Shown piece after piece: positions 8,532 to 15,926 of a stretch of 35,224 bases of DNA. The DNA lies in contig JAMFSN010000146.1 in assembly GCA_026225295.1 (NCBI GenBank), positions 1-35,224 of the forward strand, read 5' to 3'. This DNA comes from Frankia alni. Its GTDB lineage: Bacteria; Actinomycetota; Actinomycetes; Frankiales; Frankiaceae. The notes beneath the pieces were generated by a model. That model was not told where the DNA came from, made no database searches, and saw nothing but the letters and a program-made list of their open reading frames with translations. Both the position numbers and the translations under genes were made by a program. Every line of letters begins with the position of its first letter. Positions within the stretch are counted from its first letter, which is position 1.

Positions 8532-9602
8532 TCAGCTCTGGTCGTCGTCCTTGAGGGGTCGGACAGCGGTCAGGACGGTGGTGCCCCGGCGCCGCTCACC
8601 GGTCCGCACCACCTCATCCGGCCCGAGCAGTTGCTCTTCGTCGAACCGTTCGCCGCCGGCGGGCAGGCCGGGACGCCCGCTCGGATCGGCCTGCAGGCCG
8701 AGGTCCTGCTCGATCTGGGCGAGACGGTCGAGGATGTCGCGGGCGTCGCCGTCGCGTTCGCGGATGGTCCGCAGCGCGTCCATGAGGGCGATCCAGTGGT
8801 CGCGGTCGACGGTGATGTCGGTGGCCAGCCGGTTCGCGGTGTAGGCCGGGAACAGTCGCTCGGCGGCCGCCACCACCTTGGTGACGTCCATCGGGTTGAG
8901 CCGCTGCGGACGGTTGCGGATGAACGTGTTGACGTCCTTGAGGCTGATGATCGTGACGTCGTCGATCGCGCCGTCGCTCCACAGCACGTCCGCGTCGACC
9001 ATCACCAGGGTCGGCATGACCGGCACCTTGGTCATCGGCATCGCCCGCCGCAGCTGGTCGCGAACCTCACCGCCGAACCAGGCCGTCCGGTCGATCACCG
9101 GCCGCAGCGGGTTGCCGTCCCGGTTGACGCCGTCCTTGGAGTACCGCACGACCCCCTTGCCCGGCTCGCTGGTCATCACGAACACCCCACTGGGGCCGAT
9201 GACGATGTGGGCAATGGTCTCTTCGGAGCCGTAGATGCACCGGTCGTGCAGCACCACATAACCGCGCCGCCGAAGGCGGGTGATGGTCCGGGCCGTGGTC
9301 CGCTCGCCCTCGGCGAGATCGCGCAGCACCTCGATGTCGGGCACCGGATCGAATGCGCGCAGGAGCACCAGCAGTGGCCAGCCGGCAAGAACGAGGACAA
9401 ACACGATAACGGAGATGGTCACCGGCGCATGGGCGCCGAGCGAAAGTATGGCGGCAATCACAAAAGCGACCGGAATTGCCTGAAGGGCCGCGCGGGGTAG
9501 GCGGCGACGCAGCCGGTCACGGCGCATCATCGCTTGTTCTTCGCAGGCGCGGCGGTACTCGGTCCAGGTGGAGTGACCCGCCCTACCGTCGTACGTTCTC
9601 AT
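8532..9602 (-). CDS. NERD-domain membrane protein
   Basis: The protein has 356 residues from the ATG at 9602, preceded by GAGGG; a GTG nine bases upstream (9611) is an equal alternative. A basic N-terminus (MMRRDRLRRRLPR) leads into two hydrophobic segments (about residues 41-62 and 66-84). A cytoplasmic NERD (nuclease-related) domain follows, recognisable from EGERTTARTITRL, then RGYVVLHDR and the IAHIVIGPSGVFVM beta-hairpin (about residues 95-165). NERD proteins resemble restriction-type nucleases by fold but most have no demonstrated activity. The rest, including LPAGGERFDEEQLLGPDEVV, is unassigned. It is a single gene, divergent from the Fe-S reductase. Confidence 0.72.
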   Translation of the reverse strand: MRTYDGRAGHSTWTEYRRACEEQAMMRRDRLRRRLPRAALQAIPVAFVIAAILSLGAHAPVTISVIVFVLVLAGWPLLVLLRAFDPVPDIEVLRDLAEGERTTARTITRLRRRGYVVLHDRCIYGSEETIAHIVIGPSGVFVMTSEPGKGVVRYSKDGVNRDGNPLRPVIDRTAWFGGEVRDQLRRAMPMTKVPVMPTLVMVDADVLWSDGAIDDVTIISLKDVNTFIRNRPQRLNPMDVTKVVAAAERLFPAYTANRLATDITVDRDHWIALMDALRTIRERDGDARDILDRLAQIEQDLGLQADPSGRPGLPAGGERFDEEQLLGPDEVVRTGERRRGTTVLTAVRPLKDDDQS

Positions 9603-10208
9603 CGCGCTCACCCTCGATCGTCCGACTCGCCAACGTCCGGTACCGCCCGCCCCCCGGGCGCGCCGAGCATCATTGCGTGGCCGCGCGGACAATGCTTCGT
9701 CTATCGTGCCGTCCCATACCCCGCCGGACAAGGGAAACCCAACATTCCCTGTCCTGTTCAGAGGGTGGCGGAACGCCGCCGCGACCGGTGTAGTGGAACA
9801 CAAACTGAGCCGGCCCTGCTTTCCTGCGCACGATCACCATTGCGCCGGGAACTTCTGAGCCTGGCGGGCCGGCCGGGGCACCGATCTCCCGATCGACCCG
9901 GATGCGGAAAGTAGCAGCCCTCGGCCTCCGGATCACGCGGTCGCCCGGCGGCGCGCGGGGGTCGGGTCGGTCCCGCGGTCGTCCGGCCCGGCCCGGAAGC
10001 GGTGGGCGGTGGTCGCCCGGCCGGGATCCCGTGTGGTCCGTGCGTCGTCGACCCGTTGACCTGGTCGGGGTGGGCGTGGCGCGCGCCTCGTCACGTCAAC
10101 GCGCGCCGGGGCGCAGGTACTGCGAACATGACCCGGAATCCGGTAGCGCATGTTACCGGCCGGTAGGGATAGGGTCGGTCCCATCGTCGGGACCATCTGG
10201 AGGACTTC
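9603..10208. other. 606-bp divergent intergenic region
   Basis: No convincing gene. A strong hairpin lies at 9726-9754 (GGACA AGGGAA, 8-nt loop, TTCCCT GTCC, one bulge), of unknown role. Near the right end are the regulatory repeats of the downstream reductase gene (10140-10194). The remaining open frames lack ribosome sites and read as low-complexity Arg/Pro/Gly peptides. Confidence 0.5.
10140..10194 (+). promoter_or_regulatory. Repeated TACCGG/CCGGTA half-sites and leader inverted repeat before the EtfD-like gene
   Basis: CCGGTA (10140-10145) is followed by a perfect 12-bp palindrome, TACCGG joined to CCGGTA (10154-10165). A second inverted repeat, GGTCCC-N6-GGGACC (10177-10194), sits just before the ribosome site. 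The first group looks like a repressor operator overlapping the promoter and the second like a short 5' leader hairpin. The regulator is unknown. Confidence 0.5.
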
Positions 10209-12440
10209 GTGAGACTCGGTATCGGGCTGGCGATCACGGTGATCGCCCTCGCGGTGGCCGGCCGGCGGGTGTGGTGGCTCTTTCGGCTGATCCGGTCGGG
10301 TCAGCCGGCCCTCGGTCGTACGGACGACGCTCCGCTGCGCGTCTGGTCGGAGATCAGCGAGGTCGGTGGGCAGCGCAAGCTGCTCAAGTGGTCGGTGCCG
10401 GGCATCGCGCACGCCCTGACCTTCTGGGGTTTCACGGTCCTGATCCTCACCATCGTCGAGGTCTACGGCGGCCTGTTCCAGGACGACTTCCACATCTGGG
10501 GCTTCGGCCACTGGTTCTGGGTCGGCTTCCTGGAGGACCTGGTCGCGGTGGGCGTGCTGGTCGGCCTGGCCGTCTTCGCGGTGATCCGGCTGCGCAACGC
10601 GCCGGCCCGCCTGGAGCGCCGGTCCCGGTTCTACGGTTCGCACACCGGCCCGGCCTGGGTCATCCTCGGGCTGATCACCGCGGTGATCGTCTCCCTGCTG
10701 CTGTACCGGGCCTTCCAGTGGAACACCGACCACCTGCCGCAGGGCCAGACCAGGTGGGCCTTCGCGTCCTACCTGGTCAGCCGGCCGTTCTCGGGGTTGT
10801 CCTACGACACCAACAACAACCTCGAGACCGCGTTCATGCTGCTCAACATCGCGATCATCATGGGTTTCTCGGTGCTGGTCGTGTACTCCAAGCACCTGCA
10901 CATCGGCCTGGCCCCCATCAACGTCGCCCTCAAGCGGGAGCCCGACGCGCTCGGCCCGTTGGCCACCACGCCCGACATCGAGGCGCTGATGGAGGAGGAG
11001 GACCCGCTGGTCGGGGTGGGCAAGGTCGAGGACTTCTCCTGGAAGGCCATGCTCGACTTCTCCACCTGCACCGAGTGCGGGCGCTGCCAGAGCCAGTGCC
11101 CGGCCTGGAACACCGGTAAGCCGCTGTCGCCCAAGCTGCTGATCATGGACCTGCGCGACCACCTGTTCGCCAAGGCCCCTTATCTGTTGGCCACCAAGGG
11201 GGCCGAGGGTGCGGACGCCGAGAACGGTTCCGCCCCGGCGAAGGCCGTCACCGGCGTGGAGGAGGACGGGAAGTCCCACGCCGTGCACGGGGTGCCCGAG
11301 TCCGGCTTCGGTCGGGTGCCCGGGCCCGGCCAGCCGCAGGTCGACCGGCCGCTGGTCGGCGACGCGGAGTCCGGCGGGGTCATCGACCCGGACGTGCTGT
11401 GGTCGTGCACCAACTGCGGGGCGTGCGTCGAGCAGTGCCCGGTCGACATCGAGCACGTCGACCACATCGTGGACATGCGCCGCTACCAGGTGATGATCGA
11501 GTCGGAGTTCCCCAGCGAGGCCGGCGTGATGCTGCGCAACCTGGAGAACAACGGCAACCCCTGGGGCGTCTCCCCCCGCTCGCGTACCGACTGGACCCAG
11601 GACCTGCCCTTCGAGGTCCGGATCCTGGACGAGGGCGAGGAGATCCCCGCGGACGTCGAGTACCTGTACTGGGTCGGCTGCGCCGGCGCCATCGAGGACC
11701 GGGCCAAGAAGGTCACCCGGGCGTTCGCCGAGCTGCTCGACACGGCCGGCGTCTCGTTCGCGATCCTCGGCACCGGCGAATCGTGCTCCGGCGACCCGGC
11801 CCGCCGGCTGGGTAACGAGTACCTGTACCAGGAGCTGGCCAAGGCCAACATCGAGGCGCTGAACGGGGCCAAGGCCAAAAAGATCGTCGCGACCTGCCCG
11901 CACTGCTTCAACTCGCTGGCCAACGAGTACCCGGCGCTGGGCGGGACCTACGAGGTCATCCACCACACGCAGCTGCTCGGCAAGCTCGTCGAGGAACGCA
12001 AGCTGGTGCCGGTCACGCCGGTCGACTCCTCGGTCACCTACCACGACCCGTGTTTCCTGGGCCGGCACAACAAGGTCTACACCCCGCCGCGCGAGATCCT
12101 GTCCGCGATCCCGGGCGTGAAGAGCCAGGAGATGCACCGCTGCAAGGAGCGGGGCTTCTGCTGCGGCGCCGGTGGTGCGCGGATGTGGATGGAAGAGCGC
12201 ATCGGCAAGCAGATCAATGTCGAGCGGATGGACGAGGCGCTCACCCTCGACCCGGACATCGTGTCGACGGCCTGCCCGTTCTGCATCGTCATGCTGTCCG
12301 ACGCGATGACGGCCAAGAAGCAGACCGGGGACGCGAAGGAGACCGCCGAGGTCCTCGACGTGTCCCAGCTGCTGGCCCGGTCGCTGATCGCCCCGACCCC
12401 GACCGTCGCCACCCCGGCCGAGCCCACGCCCACCGCGTAG
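10209..12440 (+). CDS. etfD: Membrane iron-sulfur oxidoreductase, EtfD-like (CCG-domain reductase)
   Basis: The protein has 743 residues, starting at GTG 10209 after a good GGAGG (10201-10205 region). The N-terminal about 230 residues form several membrane segments of the NarI/HdrE type. Two ferredoxin-like motifs follow: CTECGRCQSQC near residue 287 and CTNCGACVEQCPVD near residue 400, each suited to a [4Fe-4S] cluster. The C-terminal half carries two cysteine-rich CCG domains (WVGCAGAIED near 488, CPHCFNSL, HDPCFLGRHN, GFCCGAGGARMWMEE), as in HdrD/GlpC enzymes. The architecture is that of mycobacterial Rv0338c/EtfD, which passes electrons from electron-transfer flavoprotein of fatty-acid oxidation to menaquinone. 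That role is inferred by similarity; no etfAB is present in this window. Confidence 0.85.
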   Translation: MRLGIGLAITVIALAVAGRRVWWLFRLIRSGQPALGRTDDAPLRVWSEISEVGGQRKLLKWSVPGIAHALTFWGFTVLILTIVEVYGGLFQDDFHIWGFGHWFWVGFLEDLVAVGVLVGLAVFAVIRLRNAPARLERRSRFYGSHTGPAWVILGLITAVIVSLLLYRAFQWNTDHLPQGQTRWAFASYLVSRPFSGLSYDTNNNLETAFMLLNIAIIMGFSVLVVYSKHLHIGLAPINVALKREPDALGPLATTPDIEALMEEEDPLVGVGKVEDFSWKAMLDFSTCTECGRCQSQCPAWNTGKPLSPKLLIMDLRDHLFAKAPYLLATKGAEGADAENGSAPAKAVTGVEEDGKSHAVHGVPESGFGRVPGPGQPQVDRPLVGDAESGGVIDPDVLWSCTNCGACVEQCPVDIEHVDHIVDMRRYQVMIESEFPSEAGVMLRNLENNGNPWGVSPRSRTDWTQDLPFEVRILDEGEEIPADVEYLYWVGCAGAIEDRAKKVTRAFAELLDTAGVSFAILGTGESCSGDPARRLGNEYLYQELAKANIEALNGAKAKKIVATCPHCFNSLANEYPALGGTYEVIHHTQLLGKLVEERKLVPVTPVDSSVTYHDPCFLGRHNKVYTPPREILSAIPGVKSQEMHRCKERGFCCGAGGARMWMEERIGKQINVERMDEALTLDPDIVSTACPFCIVMLSDAMTAKKQTGDAKETAEVLDVSQLLARSLIAPTPTVATPAEPTPTA

Positions 12441-12457
12441 GTCCGGTCGCCCCGGAC
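12441..12457 (+). terminator. Short hairpin directly after the EtfD-like gene
   Basis: GTCCGG, a 5-nt loop and CCGGAC start at the base after the stop codon. It is a 6-bp GC stem without a T tract, so only a weak terminator candidate. Confidence 0.35.
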
Positions 12458-12576
12458 TTGCGCCTTGACCGCGTGAGCAGACGTCGGGCTGTCCGTTGGC
12501 GCTGACGTTCGACCGGCCCAGTTCGCGTTGGCCGGGTCAACGCGGCACAGAGGGTCCGCCGACGATGACGCCTGCC
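12458..12576. repeat. Intergenic repeat, diverged copy
   Basis: This segment shares the order of short blocks seen in 18745-19500: GCGCCTTGACC, a GTCGGGC-type block, GTTGGCCGGGTCAACG, then CCGCCGACGATGACG followed by CTGCC. The match to 19094-19210 is partial but collinear, indicating the same repeat family. Confidence 0.5.
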
Positions 12577-12650
12577 GGGGGGTTGCGGTCGGCGGCGGGC
12601 CGCGCGGGCCGGAGCTCTGCTGGAGACTGGCGTCCGTGGCCAACCTCGGG

Positions 12651-13406
12651 TCAGGGGGTGACGGTGACGGGCCGGCTGGCGACCACGGTCGTTCCGGTCG
12701 GCGTTACCCGCAGCAGGTTCACCTGGTGGACGCCTGGATCGAGGACGATCGGGAAGGCGCCCGACTTCCGGCAGCCGCCGATCGTGCTCATCGCGACCGC
12801 TTCGACCTTGCGGCCGGTGGCCGGTGACACGGCGGCGTACTTCCCGTCGGCGCCGCGGCGTACGGCGGTTGCGTCGACCGTGACGGCGTACTGCCCGCTC
12901 GCGGGGCCGGCGACGGTGTAACGGACCACCGCGTTACGGGCCACGGCGGCCGGCGCGACGGCCAGCGCCGGGATCGCGCAGCTGCGGGCCAGGGCCGGCC
13001 CCGACGTCGACGAGCGCCCGCGGATCGCGAACACCACGACGACAAGCAGCCCGAGCAGCAGCAGCGCGGTGATCCGGAAGCCGAGCAGGCGGCGCCAGCC
13101 CCGCCGCGCGGCCGGCCGGCCGGCGCCCGGGTCCTCGTCGAAGGACGCGCCGCCGCCGGGCAGGTCCGAGTACTGACCGGGCCGGGGCGCCGGCACCGAC
13201 GGGCCGCCGGTTGACGATGAGGGCGGGGTGGGGGCGGCGGTTCCGGCGGTCGGGTCGAGCCAGCCGCCCCGCAGCCCGACCAGACGCAGGCCGCTGCCGC
13301 GTTTCTGCTGCTTGCGCTCCCGCCGGGCCTGCTCGAGGGCCTCGGCCCGCAGCTTGCCCTTGCTCGGCGGCCGCGGTGGTTTCCGCGGTTTCGGATCGGT
13401 CGGCAT
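12651..13406 (-). CDS. Single-span membrane protein of unknown function
   Basis: The protein has 251 residues; the ATG at 13406 follows AAGGGGGAG. A Lys/Arg-rich N-terminal stretch (KPRKPPRPPSKGKLRAEALE) and a Pro/Ser/Gly-rich region lie inside the cell. One membrane helix (ITALLLLGLLVVVVFAI, about residues 112-128) precedes an outer domain of about 120 residues. That domain reads like two beta-rich strands blocks (VVRYTVAGPASGQYAVTVDA; GVHQVNLLRVTPTG) with two cysteines (SCAIP and GGCRKS) that could form a disulfide. I do not recognise a family. It is transcribed away from dcd across a perfect 24-bp palindrome. Confidence 0.75.
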   Translation of the reverse strand: MPTDPKPRKPPRPPSKGKLRAEALEQARRERKQQKRGSGLRLVGLRGGWLDPTAGTAAPTPPSSSTGGPSVPAPRPGQYSDLPGGGASFDEDPGAGRPAARRGWRRLLGFRITALLLLGLLVVVVFAIRGRSSTSGPALARSCAIPALAVAPAAVARNAVVRYTVAGPASGQYAVTVDATAVRRGADGKYAAVSPATGRKVEAVAMSTIGGCRKSGAFPIVLDPGVHQVNLLRVTPTGTTVVASRPVTVTP

Positions 13407-13428
13407 GGCTCCCCCTTCCGTCGCACGC

Positions 13429-13452
13429 TACCGGGCGGCGCGCCGCCCGGTA
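13429..13452. promoter_or_regulatory. Perfect 24-bp palindrome between divergent genes
   Basis: TACCGGGCGGCG (13429-13440) is followed immediately by its exact reverse complement (13441-13452). It sits 23 bp from the start of the anchored unknown protein and 33 bp before the dcd -10 box. A symmetric, loop-free site between divergent promoters is more like an operator than a terminator. Confidence 0.6.
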
Positions 13453-13484
13453 GGGGCGGAGCACGGCTCGTCCCGGCCCCGGGT

Positions 13485-13496
13485 TAGCGTGCCCGC
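13485..13496 (+). promoter_or_regulatory. Leaderless -10 box of dcd
   Basis: TAGCGT at 13485-13490 is six bases before the GTG at 13497. There is no ribosome-binding sequence, so transcription probably starts at or within a base of the GTG and the mRNA is leaderless. Confidence 0.6.
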
Positions 13497-14081
13497 GTGC
13501 TGCTGTCCGACCGCGACATCCGAGCCGAGATCACCGCTGGGCGGGTGTGTCTCGAGCCGTTCGACGCCGGGCTCATCCAGCCCAGCAGTGTCGACCTGCG
13601 CCTGGACCGGTGGTTCCGGGTGTTCCAGAACCACCGCTACACCCATATCGACCCGGCGGTCGAGCAGGAGGATCTCACCGAACTGCTGGCCCCGGACCGG
13701 GACGAACCGTTCGTCCTGCACCCCGGGGAGTTCGTCCTGGGCTCGACCCTCGAGGTCATCACGTTGCCCGACGACCTGGCCGGCCGGCTGGAGGGCAAGT
13801 CGAGCCTGGGGCGCCTCGGTCTGCTCACCCACTCGACGGCCGGCTTCATCGACCCGGGCTTCTCCGGCCATGTCACCCTCGAGCTGTCGAACGTCGCGAC
13901 GCTGCCGATCCGGCTCTGGCCGGGCATGAAGATCGGTCAGCTGTGTCTGTTCCGGCTGTCGTCGCCGGCCGAGCACCCGTACGGCTCGGCCGTCTACGGT
14001 TCGCGCTACCAGGGGCAACGGGGTCCGACGCCGTCGCGGGCCTACCGCGACTTCACCCGGGCGCCGGTTCCCGGCGACTGA
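13497..14081 (+). CDS. dcd: dCTP deaminase (probably bifunctional, dUMP-forming)
   Basis: The protein has 194 residues, full length. It begins [16 protein letters not shown] and has the family blocks [68 protein letters not shown] and [10 protein letters not shown]. The SSLGR arginine and the AGFIDPGF loop, carrying the catalytic glutamate nearby (TLELSN), are the active site of the trimeric deaminase. Actinobacterial members also cleave dUTP to dUMP, which keeps uracil out of DNA and feeds thymidylate synthesis; that bifunctionality is inferred from lineage. GTG at 13497 is chosen because the conserved N-terminus starts there; it is convergent with the next gene. Confidence 0.96.
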   Translation: MLLSDRDIRAEITAGRVCLEPFDAGLIQPSSVDLRLDRWFRVFQNHRYTHIDPAVEQEDLTELLAPDRDEPFVLHPGEFVLGSTLEVITLPDDLAGRLEGKSSLGRLGLLTHSTAGFIDPGFSGHVTLELSNVATLPIRLWPGMKIGQLCLFRLSSPAEHPYGSAVYGSRYQGQRGPTPSRAYRDFTRAPVPGD

Positions 14082-14101
14082 CCCGGCCCGGTCCGGCCCG
14101 C

Positions 14102-14905
14102 TCACGACACGTGGTTCAGCACGATGTTGAGGTAGCTCCAGCTCTTGCCCTGCGGCGAGTCGGCGGTCCAGGCGCCCGTGGACGTGGCCAGTTCCTGGGC
14201 CCAGGCCGGCGCGTGGTGGGCGGCGATGGTGAGTGCCCAGTGCTGCAGCGACGCGTAGAACGCGGCCTGCGTGCGGGCCAGCAGCTGCAGCGCCGTGAAC
14301 GGGTTGAAGGCGCCGGCCTCATCGACCAGGACGCCGTCGTGCTCGAGCGGCGTCCGCCACTGCGCGAGGCCGAGATCCTGGGGGGTCGTGCCGCCGACCG
14401 CCCCCGGGTCCCAGCCCGACTCGAGCTCGATGATGCCGTGCGCGACCCCGACCGGGACGTTGAACTGCAGGGCGTAGGCGCTCGCCATCGGCGCGAACAA
14501 GGCGTAAGCGGTGCCCTTACCGACGACGCCGCTCGGATCGGCCGGGTGGACGGTGTCGACGTACGGCTGGCCTGGCAACGACCGCTGGAACGCGGCGACC
14601 GCCGCCGCGGTCGCCGCCCCGAACTTCGCGTCGGCGATGACCGTGCTGCCGTGCCAGCGCAGCGCGAACTGGATCGCCTTGACGCCGTAGGCCACCGCCC
14701 GGTGATCGAGGTCGGCGGCGGCCAGGCCGCCGGAACCGACCACGGTCGAGCCGGCCCGGTAGAGGTAGTAGCCGCCCGGCGTCCCGTCCAGGGCGAGCGT
14801 GCCGCCCCGGCCGGTCACCGGCCAGGCCCCCCGACCGGTCGGGGGATCGGCAGCCGGCGTCGCGCTGGAAGGGCCGGCCGGATCGGCGGCGTCAGGGGTC
14901 GTCAT
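14102..14905 (-). CDS. Peptidoglycan-binding and lytic transglycosylase-like protein, no signal peptide
   Basis: The protein has 267 residues from the ATG at 14905 (MTTPDAADPAG). Residues about 70-140 form a peptidoglycan-binding helix bundle (AVAYGVKAIQFALRW, DAKFGAATAAAVAAFQRSL, VVGKGTAYALF). The remainder looks like a lysozyme/SLT fold: GVAHGIIELESGWDPGAVG contains the ES pair in the position of the catalytic glutamate, followed by QDLGLAQW, where family members have a GLMQ-like block. There is no signal peptide or membrane segment, unlike typical wall hydrolases. Such proteins occur in phages or are released by other routes. An upstream start at 14998 extends the frame but adds only Arg/Ser-rich sequence. 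Substrate and role are uncertain. Confidence 0.7.
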   Translation of the reverse strand: MTTPDAADPAGPSSATPAADPPTGRGAWPVTGRGGTLALDGTPGGYYLYRAGSTVVGSGGLAAADLDHRAVAYGVKAIQFALRWHGSTVIADAKFGAATAAAVAAFQRSLPGQPYVDTVHPADPSGVVGKGTAYALFAPMASAYALQFNVPVGVAHGIIELESGWDPGAVGGTTPQDLGLAQWRTPLEHDGVLVDEAGAFNPFTALQLLARTQAAFYASLQHWALTIAAHHAPAWAQELATSTGAWTADSPQGKSWSYLNIVLNHVS

Positions 14906-15006
14906 GCCTGTAGATGATGGCCGGCGGGCCGGCGACCCACCCCGGCGACACCGGGCCAACGGGGCTGATCGGTGGTCACCGGCGGCGGGGCGGGGCAAGA
15001 TGACGC

Positions 15007-15894
15007 ATGGCCTGGATCGTCACCGATGATCTGGGCGTCTTCCTGGGCGCGGCCGGTGGGCTGTTGGCCGCCCGGCCGGTGGAGAACACCGTCGCGCTGT
15101 CGCTGACCGAAACGCTGCGGGCGGCCGGCCCGACCGCCTACGGCCAACCAGGCCTGTTCGGCTGGTGGCGGCCGGCGACCGGCGGCCCGACGGCCGCTTT
15201 CGTCGTCACCCCGCCCCGCCCGTTGCTGCTGGTCGACGTCCCGCCGGAGGCGATCGGCCCGCTGGCTGTCACGCTGCGGCGGCTCGGCCGGCCGATCGCC
15301 GGGGTCGCCGCCGAGGCCGGCCCGGCCGGGCAGTTCGCCCGGGCCTGGGTGGCCCTGACCGGCGGGGTCTTCCGGGTGGTGCGCGAAGACCGTCTCTACC
15401 GGCTCGGCACCCTGACGCCCCCCGACCCGCCGCCGCCCGGCGCGGCGCGGGTGGCGACCGACGGCGACCGGGAGCGGCTCCTAGCCTGGCTGGCCGCGTT
15501 CGCCCGGGACATCGGGGAAGAAGCGGGCCGGCCGCCGTCGGCGGTCTTCGAGCACCGGCTCGCCGCGGGCGACTACACGCTGTGGGTGGTCGACGGGCAG
15601 CCGGTCGCGCTCGCGTCGACGACCCGGCCGGTCGCCGGCATGGTCCGGATCGGGTCGGTCTACACCCCGGGCGCCGGGCGCCGCCGGGGCTTCGGGGCGG
15701 CGGTCACGGCCGCCGCGGCCCGCCGCGCGCTGGCCGCCGGCGCCACCGACGTGCTGCTGTTCGCGGATCTCGCCAACCCGACCAGCAACGGCGTCTACCG
15801 GCGGCTGGGCTTCGGGCCCGTCGTGGACCGCACCGTCGTCGCGTTCGAGGCCGGGAATCCCGGCCCGGCGGGGCCCGTTAACGTTTCCCTATGA
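15007..15894 (+). CDS. GNAT-family N-acetyltransferase
   Basis: The protein has 295 residues. The C-terminal half carries the GNAT core: the acetyl-CoA pyrophosphate loop region GAGRRRGFGAAVTAAAARRAL (RxxGxG-type) and the final NPTSNGVYRRLGFGPV block that contacts CoA. The preceding VRIGSVYTP strand is also typical. The N-terminal half (about 140 residues) is a divergent, GNAT-like domain without a clear CoA loop, as in two-domain members. Substrate is unknown. The ATG at 15007 follows a purine-rich GGGGCAAG. The stop overlaps the ATG of a tiny upstream frame of the next gene. Confidence 0.85.
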   Translation: MAWIVTDDLGVFLGAAGGLLAARPVENTVALSLTETLRAAGPTAYGQPGLFGWWRPATGGPTAAFVVTPPRPLLLVDVPPEAIGPLAVTLRRLGRPIAGVAAEAGPAGQFARAWVALTGGVFRVVREDRLYRLGTLTPPDPPPPGAARVATDGDRERLLAWLAAFARDIGEEAGRPPSAVFEHRLAAGDYTLWVVDGQPVALASTTRPVAGMVRIGSVYTPGAGRRRGFGAAVTAAAARRALAAGATDVLLFADLANPTSNGVYRRLGFGPVVDRTVVAFEAGNPGPAGPVNVSL

Positions 15895-15926
15895 GCGACC
15901 ATCACTGCCGTTCCGAGACCCCGTGA
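15879..15926 (+). promoter_or_regulatory. Possible leaderless 11-codon upstream frame before the exporter
   Basis: TAACGT (15879-15884) lies six bases before an ATG at 15891, which opens the frame MSDHHCRSETP and stops at TGA 15924-15926. That stop overlaps the exporter's GTG start (15923) as GTGA, so ribosomes ending here could restart on the exporter. Sequence-based inference only. Confidence 0.35.

Noticed and set aside
9933-12137. Minus-strand frame of 734 residues opposite the EtfD-like gene
   Set aside because: The plus strand holds conserved Fe-S and CCG motifs; the antisense translation is low-complexity Arg/Gly/His/Leu.
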